From positions 7,647 to 50,088 of the forward strand of contig JAPPII010000040.1 of NCBI GenBank assembly GCA_028820845.1: a stretch of DNA of 42,442 nucleotides, in the 5' to 3' direction. The notes below the pieces were generated by a model that was given only the letters and a program-made list of their open reading frames with translations, made no database searches and was not told the DNA's origin. The DNA comes from Candidatus Poribacteria bacterium (GTDB lineage Bacteria > Poribacteria > WGA-4E > WGA-3G). Within the stretch, counting starts at the first letter, position 1; every line of letters starts with the position of its first letter. Made by a program: the position numbers and the translations under genes. Below, in pieces: positions 10,401 through 17,433 of the stretch.

Positions 10401-10996
10401 ACCGAATGTTGGCACTCTATATCTACGACCTCGTTCAGTTTGCGGATATCGACTACGCACGTAGATATGTTGAGAAGATTAAGCAGGTTTACGCATACGA
10501 TACGGCTGATTACGACTATCGCGCCACAAAAGCCGCGATCAGGTACCTGCACAAAGTCATGCTGATTAAAGATGAAGTTTACGTCGCACACCTCTTGACG
10601 AGCGAAGAGAAATTGCAGCGTGACAAGGAATTGTATAAGGTTGATACCGCGAACGGTGATAGAATTCAGTATATTCATCTCAACCGGCCTCATTTCACTG
10701 TGATGGGACTTGACATCGAAGGAGATATTGATACACGAAATTGGCAATTAAACCTGATGAGACGTATGAAATTTCTCAGGCGATGGCTGCCGCAGTGGCA
10801 CGCAAAGGAGAAAGCGTTCCGGGAGTGGTATATCACCCGTGTGATTGACACTTTTGCACCCAACGGTGAAGAGGCTTATGAAAAGCATCTCCAAGCATTG
10901 GAATGTGCTGAAGAGGTCCGCGGTTATCGGGGGATCCGTTACCCCAAAATGGAAACGGCGAAACAGACAGTTGAGGACTTACTTGCACACAAATAG
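7415..10996 (+). CDS. Fused indolepyruvate:ferredoxin oxidoreductase (IorA-IorB type)
   Basis: 1193 residues joining all parts of a 2-oxoacid:ferredoxin oxidoreductase in one chain. The enzyme family decarboxylates indolepyruvate or related aryl pyruvates with thiamine pyrophosphate to an acyl-CoA and reduces ferredoxin. Order: N-terminal pyruvate-oxidoreductase domain (about 15-390), TPP-binding domain from FCPGCPHRDSS (about 413) through GDIGCYSM, GDSTFFHGG and LDNQTTAMTGHQ, a cysteine-rich ferredoxin segment (CEFCREC..GCPG to CARIKYACP, about 641-690), a gamma/beta-type domain starting GVGGMGIGT (about 737) with RKGLAIRNGGV, and a long C-terminal helical domain (about 930-1193) as in DUF6537-containing members. 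Likely role: amino acid catabolism or 2-oxoacid metabolism. The exact substrate cannot be set by sequence. The ATG lacks a clear ribosome site and follows the repeat block at 7283-7410. Confidence 0.9.
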   Translation: MDERFTQASAAHVYTGCELLVKGALESGVSLLTGYPGSPLAEVFDVIERNAELLKTNGIVAQIANNEALSIARLNGSQMADLRAITFMKSVGLHVASDALAISNLAGTTGGAVVVIGDDTWSHSTQVPADSRFLVRHVYTPLLEPGTFQELKDWIDCAFQISAAANLYVCYLTTENQASGGGNVELRPNIYPDISDLKRINLDTQLIDADKRVVLPPHTARIEVETLRERLPAALETARALELNKIQFLEKASTTKRHPLGFVSAGLAYSCLLHALEELNLHGDIPILKLGMTHPIDSDIVREFAEQVDEIYVVEEKRPLLENEIKALLTQMYQGGDIKRYVNVWGKQFPNGLAGVPVASGLDASILIQKLIPLLRDRLGTADTTIDTEHFAREEALQKQVSEQQIDIPQRTPTFCPGCPHRDSSSVFLEITDQFMDPDYMKKYHGSGPVDLVFHGDIGCYSMLKYEPFPRLMHNLSAMALGGGAGAGIDPFIQNKQIVFMGDSTFFHGGMSAISDSIKNDQDIAYIILDNQTTAMTGHQPTPADERDLLGNPTFAQDIEQVAQGLAGDSGIEIVRTNPEDRVNYKKYLEKTILKSGVKIVIADKECAITYHRRVRREQRKTIVKDGFLKYEKHINITPEVCEFCRECTTATGCPGLKIIDTDYGEKIAIDRSNCVSDGACARIKYACPAFEEVIVTRKRPPQETDVASGYRGLLSDDPLPPPPPLNFERNWNIYAAGVGGMGIGTISKVLVVAGYLQGYDVTFCDRKGLAIRNGGVYTHIAYTRSDVHASPMIPYGKADLLLGLDILEAVRGITANSLFRIASPSRTAAVVNTAKTETISTLIGKDHFDPETLEDDLQAYTNTDAYFGIDLFAVSEQLFGSKLYANMMLLGTAFQRQLIPLELGPLQLALKQMVPHADLDTNMRAFTVGRRLALESSESSVNAPSIKTLVTYNEMLEAKQRILARKWRGKRLAREYVTLVENVVKTLDISSESVNRMLALYIYDLVQFADIDYARRYVEKIKQVYAYDTADYDYRATKAAIRYLHKVMLIKDEVYVAHLLTSEEKLQRDKELYKVDTANGDRIQYIHLNRPHFTVMGLDIEGDIDTRNWQLNLMRRMKFLRRWLPQWHAKEKAFREWYITRVIDTFAPNGEEAYEKHLQALECAEEVRGYRGIRYPKMETAKQTVEDLLAHK

Positions 10997-11017
10997 TTTT
11001 CGGAGAAGCGCACTACA

Positions 11018-11884
11018 ATGCAGACACGATCCATGCTGACAGTGACAGGACACACTCGCGTTGTTGGCGTTATCGGTGATCCGATTGAACACAGCCGTTC
11101 ACCGCAAATGCAGAATGCCGCCTTTGCGAAAGCGGGTCTTGATTATGTCTATGTGCCCTTTCATGTCCGACCGGATGATTTGGCGCAGGCGATCGCAGGA
11201 TTCAAGGCACTTAACGTCGTTGGCATTAACGTGACACTCCCACATAAACAGGCTGTTATTCCATATCTTACATCGATTTCAAGGGAAGCCGAGCTTATCG
11301 GAGCTGTCAATACACTCACTTTTCTTGAGGATGGGATACACGGTGATAATACGGACGCACCGGGTGTTTTAAGAGCTTTAGAAGAGGACGGAAACCTGTC
11401 TATACCCGTCGGTGAAAATGTCGTCGTCTTGGGGGCAGGGGGCGCAGCAAGAGCCATTGTCGTTGCATTCGCCCTTGCAGGCGTTGCATCTATAACAATT
11501 GCCAATCGCACAACCGAGAAGGCTATCGCATTAGCAGAAGAAATGCAGCAAAAAACAGGTGTGTCGATGCATGGGATGGGACTTACAGATGCGCGGGTGG
11601 CGGATGCTGTTCGCCAAAGCACGCTTCTTGTCAATACTGCTACGGCGAGTATGGATCTGACACAACCACTGCTGATTTCTGTTGACTGGCTTCAACCGCA
11701 TGCTATCGTTTACGACATTGTCTATACACCGCCGGTGACGCCTCTCATGAGGGCAGCCGCTGAACACGGATGTCAAACGCTTGGTGGCATCGGAATGCTA
11801 ATTCATCAAGGGGCTATCGCTTTTGAAAAATGGACGGGTGTTCCCCCCTGTACCCAGACGATGCAACAAGCACTTTCTATATAG
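11018..11884 (+). CDS. aroE: Shikimate dehydrogenase
   Basis: 288 residues, NADP-dependent reduction of 3-dehydroshikimate in aromatic amino acid synthesis. It carries the substrate motif GDPIEHSRSPQMQNAAF, the catalytic-lysine motif NVTLPHK, NTDAPG, the nucleotide motif VLGAGGAARAI with ANRT after it, and the C-terminal GGIGMLIHQGAIAFEKWTG. A GGAG ribosome site lies 10-12 nt before the ATG. It starts 21 bp after the oxidoreductase stop, so the two are probably cotranscribed. Confidence 0.95.
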   Translation: MQTRSMLTVTGHTRVVGVIGDPIEHSRSPQMQNAAFAKAGLDYVYVPFHVRPDDLAQAIAGFKALNVVGINVTLPHKQAVIPYLTSISREAELIGAVNTLTFLEDGIHGDNTDAPGVLRALEEDGNLSIPVGENVVVLGAGGAARAIVVAFALAGVASITIANRTTEKAIALAEEMQQKTGVSMHGMGLTDARVADAVRQSTLLVNTATASMDLTQPLLISVDWLQPHAIVYDIVYTPPVTPLMRAAAEHGCQTLGGIGMLIHQGAIAFEKWTGVPPCTQTMQQALSI

Positions 11885-11953
11885 GTGTTGTAGCGCAATC
11901 TGAGAATCTCATACAGTTCACTAAGAAATACGAAAGGGGTCAATAACAACATA

Positions 11954-12247
11954 ATGCAAGAGCAAGAACACGACTTTAAGCCGATTCGATTTGTCATACT
12001 CGGAACGCCCTATACCATCAAGCCAACTGAAGACCTAACCTCCGACAATATCAACGAACTTGTTGAATATGTCAAAAGTTTGGTTGAATCTTATCTCAGA
12101 AAGGGCTTTGACGAACAAAGGGTTCCACTGCTTGTTGCGTTCCATATTGCTGATGAAAAACGTCGCCTTCAAGAAAAATATGAATTGCCATTGTACCGGA
12201 TAGTCGAAAGGCTACAGTTTGCAATTGAAAAGGAAGCACCACAGTAA
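11954..12247 (+). CDS. ZapA-like cell-division protein
   Basis: 97 residues. FVILGTPYTIKPTEDLTSDNINELVEYV resembles the N-terminal head of ZapA (VxILGxxYxI...), followed by a helix rich in charged residues (LLVAFHIADEKRRLQEKYE) like the ZapA dimer coiled coil. ZapA binds and bundles FtsZ filaments. A GAAAGGGG ribosome site precedes the ATG. Its presence suggests a canonical FtsZ elsewhere in the genome, in contrast to the truncated FtsZ domain at 39382-40593. The family call is from short motifs. Confidence 0.7.
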   Translation: MQEQEHDFKPIRFVILGTPYTIKPTEDLTSDNINELVEYVKSLVESYLRKGFDEQRVPLLVAFHIADEKRRLQEKYELPLYRIVERLQFAIEKEAPQ

Positions 12248-12317
12248 CTCTCCACAGAAGCTCTCGATTAAAGTGTTTGTTCAGGGCAGAAGGATGCTCT
12301 TAATTGGCATGCTTATC

Positions 12318-13802
12318 TTAGCGGAGCAATAGTACCGCAAGCACACAGAATATCGGGAGTAAGACAATCAGAATTTTAACTTCAATTAGGTAGTTTTTGT
12401 AACGTTGAATCTGCGAACTGCGGGCGATCCACTGATTGATGAAGCCAATTCGCCGATGGATGGATGGATGGGTGTTGAACATTTCAAATAACCGCCGAAT
12501 TGATTTCGGTGCTGAATTCAGTACTGCCAGTTTCATTAATGCCGTTTTGAAGGCTTCCGGTTTTTCTGTGAGCCTGACCGCATACAGATCCGCTTGATGT
12601 TCACAGCGTCTTGACAAATATCGGAATATTAACACGAAATAGGTAATCAGAAAAGTCATTGAGCAGAGCGTTGGCAAAATTTGTGATTCCCCAAAATGTA
12701 TCACCAGCGGTTCTTCAACAAGGACATAAAAGAACGGATAACTCAACAGGTAGAAGAGTGAAAAGAGCATATAAGTTTGAATGTGTTTGTAACGAATATG
12801 GCCAAGTTCGTGCGCGACAACGGTCTCAATTTCGTCATCTGTAAAGTATTCCAGGAGCGCATCTGTCAAAAAAATACGCCGATTCCACGGGAGGGTCCCC
12901 GCAACAGCTGCATTTGCTATCAACAGTGAACCCGTCTGCCAGACCATAATATCTTTATGTTTTGCCCCGCTCTGTTTTGTTAACTGTTCTAACCGGGTCT
13001 TTAGTCCTGAATTTGGAGCCAACGGTTCTGTTTTCCACAGAAACTGCATTAGTAACGGCACAAGGATATACGCCGAGACAATCACTGGTAGGATGAGTCC
13101 GATTAAAATGTATGGATGTTCAACGATGAACACCTTCGCCGAGTATGGGAGCCAATGAAGTGCGTCTATTGTTATGAGGTAAATGAACATCGGCAGCAGT
13201 GGGAAAAGTAGAAACTTAAATTGAAGACTCAGGACTTCTCGGTAGTGTCCCGGTTGGAGTTGATTTACTTGGTAAAACGCAAGCCGAATGCAAATTAACC
13301 CGACCAAAAGCGGAAACAATGCAAGCATCTGACGCAAATTTTCCATCGGAAAAAATGCGAAATATTTATCAATCAATACCGGCAGATTCAATAGATATAG
13401 GTTGCACAGATAACCCGCTAAGCTGAGGCATTCAAAGGCAATCATATAGCGGCGCAGCCGATGGAGTTTCGGTAGGTTTTCCTCTTTATGGGCAGGAAAA
13501 GTTCGCGCAACATACGCTGTCACGAAATACGCTATAAGAATAGGGTAGCCCGTCAACACAATTGTCCAAAGGACCACCTGCATATCACTGATGTTCATCC
13601 GTGTTTCCGGTGGTTCAAAGTGAAAAAGGGAGATGAGCCCGGCGATTAAAATGATACTTATCTGTCCCATTCTGTCAACGACCTTCCTTACTGTATTATG
13701 GGAAATAGACGCAGCGTGTTTACGAAGCGTAACTACCGAAGAGGGCTTCCAGACCAAGATTTTCTGTGCCCATAGGTGACAAAATTTTACTCTATCCTGC
13801 AT
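12318..13802 (-). CDS. M48-family membrane zinc metalloprotease
   Basis: About 494 residues. Several transmembrane helices occupy residues 45-260, then comes the M48 catalytic domain: HELGH near residue 332 (two zinc histidines and the catalytic Glu) and the third ligand Glu in RRCEHQAD near 402, with another membrane hairpin between them and a final C-terminal helix. The layout matches HtpX/Ste24-like proteases that cleave membrane or misfolded proteins. A TTG at 13805 can extend the frame by one residue; I take the ATG at 13802, which has a GAGG 11 nt upstream. Residues 1-45 precede the first helix and resemble no known part. It is convergent with zapA and divergent from the OmpA lipoprotein. 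Confidence 0.85.
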   Translation of the reverse strand: MQDRVKFCHLWAQKILVWKPSSVVTLRKHAASISHNTVRKVVDRMGQISIILIAGLISLFHFEPPETRMNISDMQVVLWTIVLTGYPILIAYFVTAYVARTFPAHKEENLPKLHRLRRYMIAFECLSLAGYLCNLYLLNLPVLIDKYFAFFPMENLRQMLALFPLLVGLICIRLAFYQVNQLQPGHYREVLSLQFKFLLFPLLPMFIYLITIDALHWLPYSAKVFIVEHPYILIGLILPVIVSAYILVPLLMQFLWKTEPLAPNSGLKTRLEQLTKQSGAKHKDIMVWQTGSLLIANAAVAGTLPWNRRIFLTDALLEYFTDDEIETVVAHELGHIRYKHIQTYMLFSLFYLLSYPFFYVLVEEPLVIHFGESQILPTLCSMTFLITYFVLIFRYLSRRCEHQADLYAVRLTEKPEAFKTALMKLAVLNSAPKSIRRLFEMFNTHPSIHRRIGFINQWIARSSQIQRYKNYLIEVKILIVLLPIFCVLAVLLLR

Positions 13803-13822
13803 CAAAAATCAAGCCTCTTTTT

Positions 13823-13851
13823 ACGCTTAACCTTGGCTTTCTGTTAAGCGT
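13823..13851. promoter_or_regulatory. Perfect 9-bp inverted repeat in the divergent promoter region
   Basis: ACGCTTAAC (13823-13831) and GTTAAGCGT (13843-13851) are exact complements around 11 nt. The element sits between the M48 gene and the -35 of the OmpA promoter and has no downstream T-run on either strand, so an operator is as likely as a terminator. Confidence 0.4.
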
Positions 13852-13861
13852 GAAAAAACTT

Positions 13862-13891
13862 TTGACTTTTTTTTAGAAAAGGTGGTATAAT
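13862..13891 (+). promoter_or_regulatory. Sigma-70 promoter of the OmpA-type lipoprotein gene
   Basis: TTGACT (13862-13867), an 18-bp spacer and a perfect TATAAT (13886-13891). The predicted start of transcription is near 13898, about 255 nt before the ATG at 14153, giving an unusually long leader. Confidence 0.75.
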
Positions 13892-13897
13892 TTATAT

Positions 13898-14152
13898 TAA
13901 AAGTGCCTGTCGGGGAGAATTGCTTGCGGGTGTCTTACATTGTGAGTTCGGAGTGCAGTTTCGGGCATTGAAAACTTTTGTCTGTGTAGGAAAGGGGATT
14001 GTCCTGTCCATATACGCACATTCAGGCGGAATTTGAGCAGAATTCCAAGATACTGTGAAAATTGATTTTTGGGCTTAACTTGAACGCCTGCTTCTTAGAT
14101 ATCAGCTGGCGAACAACGCTCTAAATTGTTGTAAATAACTTAGGAGGAATCC
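13898..14152 (+). other. Long 5' leader of the OmpA-type gene, no recognised RNA motif
   Basis: About 255 nt between the strong promoter and the start codon contain no open frame with a convincing ribosome site and no riboswitch class I can recognise. It ends in a very good ribosome site (TTAGGAGGAATCC then ATG). It may be a regulatory leader or hold a second start of transcription. Confidence 0.45.
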
Positions 14153-15037
14153 ATGATAAGTAGAACCGCTTTCACGATTATCGCTCTTTTGGGAGTTGCA
14201 CTTATTGTTAGTAGCTGCGGGAAGCTGGACCAAGAAGAGTTTGAAATGTGGAAGAATGAACATGTCTCACAGATGGAACAAGCTGATGCTGACATTACAA
14301 ACAAAGTCACTATGTTAGAGGCAAAAGTTGATCAGCAGGCGAAAGATACTGAGGATACAATCGCTGCCGCAAAGAATGAGGCGATTGCCGCATCTCAGCA
14401 AGGTGATGCCGACACTATCGCTGCTGCAAATCAAGCCTCAATGGAACAGGACGCACAACTCCGCGCCGACTTGACCAAGGCTATTGATATGCAAGGGCAA
14501 AAAGCGATGGAATTTGCCCAAGGTGAAGACGCAAAACTGCAACAGCGACTTGACGCACACGATACAGCTGATGCAGCCCAGGACGATGCGATTAAAAAGC
14601 TTGAATCCGAAGTAATGTCCTTGAAAGAAGGACTTGCTATGGTAGAAGCAGAGGTCGCCGCGAAACCTACGCTTGTGGCGACTGTCCGTTTTGGGAGTGG
14701 ACAAACCCGTTTATCCACGGAAGGCCAAGAAATGCTTAACGGTGTTGTTGAGCAACTCAAGGCAGATTCGGATGCAAAAATCATGGTCGTTGGACATGCG
14801 GATGGCACGCCGGTCTTACGGGGCAGCTATAGAAGCAATTGGGATCTCTCTCAAGCCCGCGCCAACTCAGCTGCAAAATACCTTGAATCCAAAGGAATTG
14901 ATACCAGCAGAATTGAGGCAATTGGTAAAGCACATACCGATCCCATCGCACCCCAGAACACTTCCGCTGGCAGAGCGATGAATCGCAGAGTCGAAGTCAT
15001 TCTGGTTCCAGCTGGTGCGCTTGACCAGCCATTCTAA
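14153..15037 (+). CDS. OmpA-family peptidoglycan-binding lipoprotein
   Basis: 294 residues. The N-terminus is a lipoprotein signal with lipobox IVSSC (Cys22). Residues 25-165 form an Ala/Asp/Gln-rich helical stalk, probably a coiled coil, and about 172-285 an OmpA C-terminal domain: VRFGSGQTRLSTEGQEML, VVGHADG, NWDLSQARANSAAKYL, AIGKAHTDPIA, NRRVEVIL. Such proteins tether the outer membrane to peptidoglycan. The 5-residue lead before the domain has GSGQTRLS where Pal has the pore-lining strand. A strong promoter, a long leader and a good ribosome site suggest high, possibly post-transcriptionally controlled expression. The stop is followed by a 15-nt direct repeat of the gene's 3' end. Confidence 0.9.
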   Translation: MISRTAFTIIALLGVALIVSSCGKLDQEEFEMWKNEHVSQMEQADADITNKVTMLEAKVDQQAKDTEDTIAAAKNEAIAASQQGDADTIAAANQASMEQDAQLRADLTKAIDMQGQKAMEFAQGEDAKLQQRLDAHDTADAAQDDAIKKLESEVMSLKEGLAMVEAEVAAKPTLVATVRFGSGQTRLSTEGQEMLNGVVEQLKADSDAKIMVVGHADGTPVLRGSYRSNWDLSQARANSAAKYLESKGIDTSRIEAIGKAHTDPIAPQNTSAGRAMNRRVEVILVPAGALDQPF

Positions 15038-15108
15038 ACTTTCTCCTTCGGTTGAAGTCATTCTGGTTGTTTGGAGCCAATGACGTAGCCTAATTTTTTC
15101 TTATCAAC

Positions 15109-15134
15109 GTGGGGCGGGGCCCGTGCCCGCCCAC
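15109..15134. repeat. GC-rich palindrome
   Basis: GTGGGGCGGG and CCCGCCCAC pair (one bulged G) around a 6-nt loop. It contrasts sharply with the AT-rich flanks. There is no T-run, so it looks like a dispersed repeat rather than a terminator. Confidence 0.5.
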
Positions 15135-15189
15135 CGTTTCTGTATCGCTTTCCTCTACTGATATACTTCAGATAAGGGCTTTGTCGTTT

Positions 15190-15873
15190 ATGCGTTTGGC
15201 ACTTGCTTGTCTTTTGCTATTCCTTTTGCTTCATTGCGTAACCCTCGCGGAGACTACTGATGTCACTCCATTACGACCGTCACCCGTCCGAGCGTTTTTA
15301 GCCGAATACCTCCAATCTCCATCGTTTCAACTCTCACTGTTCTCCTACAAGCCTCAATTGGGCGGACTCACGGACCTCCTCCAGAGCGTCGGCGTCGAAC
15401 AGGTTCCCAGTGCACTGCTCCCTATGTTTTCAGTCGTATTTGAACATACACCGGAGTTAAACTCACGTTTTGAGTTCGGTTATTGGCAGATGCAACTTGA
15501 CATTCCACCGCCAATCTCAGTGGAACTCTCCACTACTCTCATTCCGGCTTCCTACCAGTTTATCTATCGTCCAGTGCTTCTATCTGAATTTATTCCGATC
15601 TATGTCGGCGGCGGGGTCGGTTTCTTGGGAGCAAGTTTTAGTGGGAGCGCACTCGATCTACTTGAACAACAGGGCATTAGTTTTGATGACGGTTCTTCTG
15701 GTCCAACCGGATATGTTCTCATCGGAGCGGAACTGTTTCAATGGGAACAGAACTTCTCACTCAACTTTGAATTGAAACGGATACTGAAAACAATAGAGAC
15801 GACCGGCACTACACCGCTCAATCTAATTTTGGATGGCACCGCAATCGGTCTGGGCATTGAAATGCGGTTTTAG
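15190..15873 (+). CDS. Secreted outer-membrane-type protein of unknown function
   Basis: About 227 residues from the ATG at 15190, which opens directly into a signal peptide (MRLALACLLLFLLLHCVTLAE). An upstream GTG at 15109 would add 27 residues encoded across the GC-rich palindrome, so I reject it. The body alternates polar and hydrophobic residues (FEFGYWQMQLDI, YVGGGVGFLGASF, YVLIGAELFQWEQNFSLNFELKRI) and ends GLGIEMRF with a C-terminal Phe, as expected of a small beta-barrel. I do not recognise a named family. Confidence 0.75.
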   Translation: MRLALACLLLFLLLHCVTLAETTDVTPLRPSPVRAFLAEYLQSPSFQLSLFSYKPQLGGLTDLLQSVGVEQVPSALLPMFSVVFEHTPELNSRFEFGYWQMQLDIPPPISVELSTTLIPASYQFIYRPVLLSEFIPIYVGGGVGFLGASFSGSALDLLEQQGISFDDGSSGPTGYVLIGAELFQWEQNFSLNFELKRILKTIETTGTTPLNLILDGTAIGLGIEMRF

Positions 15874-15896
15874 TTGTCCGCGTTCAGTGGATATCC

Positions 15897-17321
15897 TTGA
15901 AGTATGGCAAACGAATTATCCCACTTGTTGTCTGTCTGGTATTCGGCGGTATTATTGGCGGCTACTCAGAGACCCCACTCCCGCTCCTGAGTTTATTGGC
16001 TGCAACGGCTGTCTTTATTTTTCTGGGCATGGAGATCGCCGTCTATTTGCTGCTAATTGCTCTACCCTTTTCGTTCCGCTATATTGTCCCGGGTAGTTTT
16101 GAGATTCAAACACCGACAGAGCCGCTGTTAGGCATGCTCGTTGCCGTTTATGGTGTTCAAAAGATAGTTAACCGCGCCCTTCAGAAGCCGAAGTCCGAAA
16201 ACAAGTTTCCTTTTTGCCGGCCGCTCTGCTGCTACATCCTCGTTACATTCCTTTCCGCAATCAATACACCAGATCTTTTTGTTACCCTTAAAGGCGCGTT
16301 CCGTGCGGTTGTTTACATGCTATTTAGTGTGATAGTGTATGCCGTTATCCAAAACAGAACTGCACTGAAACGGCTTTTTATTGCTATCTTTCCGTCTGCA
16401 GCCGTTGCCGTTATCTGGACAGTTGTTGTCCTCATCTACCATATTGATGCTTGGCAGTGGACGAGTGCATATCGGAGCGCACCCTTTACGAACTACTCCG
16501 TTTACGGCTCTTTCACCGCCATCTTTTTTCTCATCTGTCTCAGTCGCCTTCTCTTTGACGATGGTACCTACGATAAAGTGCTCTGGACGGCGTGGTTCGT
16601 CTGTTTTAGTGTTGGACTCCTTTTATGTTTTTCACGTGGTGTCTGGCTTTCCGTGGTCGTAGCAGTTGGATTTATGCTGATGCAACTCGGAAGAGGCGTT
16701 ACGCATAAAAAGATTCTGTTTATCGGTGCCGCATGTCTTATCTTATTCGTCTGTCTGAATCTACCGGGAGTCTATAACATTATTATTGAGAGAATTACAT
16801 CTGCAGTGGACATCTCTTATGCTTCAAACCGAGCACGGCTCTTGCGATGGGGACAGGCAGCAGTGATGTTCCTTGAAAACCCGATTTTGGGGAAGGGCTA
16901 TGGCGCGTTTGCGATGCTTTACGAGGAAGATGTCGCACTCGTTGGGAGTTACACGGCACAGTATCAACTCGGCGCACACAGTGAATATCTTCAAGTTCTG
17001 GCGGAATTAGGGATTGTCGGGTTAGGCGTGTGGATATGGCTTAATGTTGCGTTCTTACGCTACGGCTTTCGTGCCCTCCGAAGGTTAGAAGACGGCTTTT
17101 ACCGCGCTGTCGTTATTGGACTGATGGCCGCTGAACTGTCATTGATGGTGCATTTTACTGTGAACAATCTCCTGAACGGCGACGCTATTGGTGTGCCTTT
17201 TTGGGGAATTTATGGGCTATTACCGGCTGTCGTGCAAATGGCTGATCGCGAAAAGAGGCTTCATATTGACGCGCAAGGGGCAGCTAAATTGTCAACATTG
17301 GAAACCGAAAACACGCTATAA
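15897..17321 (+). CDS. O-antigen ligase/polymerase-like membrane protein (Wzy_C type)
   Basis: 474 residues with about twelve hydrophobic segments. The motifs fit the O-antigen ligase/polymerase superfamily: SRGVWLSVVVAVGF near residue 250, NRARLLRWGQAAVMFLENPILGKGYGAF and then AHSEYLQVLAELGIVGLGVWIWL in the large periplasmic loop, where the conserved His is expected. The likely role is transfer or polymerisation of an undecaprenyl-linked glycan at the outer face of the inner membrane. The frame opens at a TTG with no good ribosome site, so the true start is uncertain. It starts 23 bp after the barrel-like protein. Confidence 0.8.
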   Translation: MKYGKRIIPLVVCLVFGGIIGGYSETPLPLLSLLAATAVFIFLGMEIAVYLLLIALPFSFRYIVPGSFEIQTPTEPLLGMLVAVYGVQKIVNRALQKPKSENKFPFCRPLCCYILVTFLSAINTPDLFVTLKGAFRAVVYMLFSVIVYAVIQNRTALKRLFIAIFPSAAVAVIWTVVVLIYHIDAWQWTSAYRSAPFTNYSVYGSFTAIFFLICLSRLLFDDGTYDKVLWTAWFVCFSVGLLLCFSRGVWLSVVVAVGFMLMQLGRGVTHKKILFIGAACLILFVCLNLPGVYNIIIERITSAVDISYASNRARLLRWGQAAVMFLENPILGKGYGAFAMLYEEDVALVGSYTAQYQLGAHSEYLQVLAELGIVGLGVWIWLNVAFLRYGFRALRRLEDGFYRAVVIGLMAAELSLMVHFTVNNLLNGDAIGVPFWGIYGLLPAVVQMADREKRLHIDAQGAAKLSTLETENTL

Positions 17322-17430
17322 TTAGCAATTAGCAGTTAGTTAATGGTTAATGGTTAAGAGGGGTCGGTTGTTACGAGACTCCTCTTAACTAACAATCAAT
17401 AATCAATAACCAATAACCAATAGAGGCATA
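17321..17430. repeat. Intergenic inverted-repeat block with short tandem units
   Basis: The left arm holds ATTAGCAATTAGCAGTTAG and two copies of TTAATGG, the right arm two AATCAAT-type and two AACCAAT-type units. The centre has a perfect stem GTTAAGAGG/CCTCTTAAC (17353-17361 and 17381-17389). It fills the gap before the sulfatase gene. Confidence 0.6.
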
Positions 17431-17433
17431 AAT

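Noticed and set aside
12248-12317. 6S RNA gene next to zapA
   Set aside because: The gap to the convergent M48 gene is only 70 bp and has no long imperfect hairpin.
14431-14808. 125-residue antisense frame opposite the OmpA-type gene
   Set aside because: Ser/Cys/Ala-rich composition mirrors the coding strand and no ribosome site or motif supports it.
15109-15189. Upstream extension of the barrel-like protein from a GTG
   Set aside because: It would translate a GC-rich palindrome, while the ATG at 15190 opens directly into a signal peptide.
17321-17430. Possible CRISPR array
   Set aside because: The repeated units are under 10 nt, degenerate and have no constant spacers; no cas gene is near.
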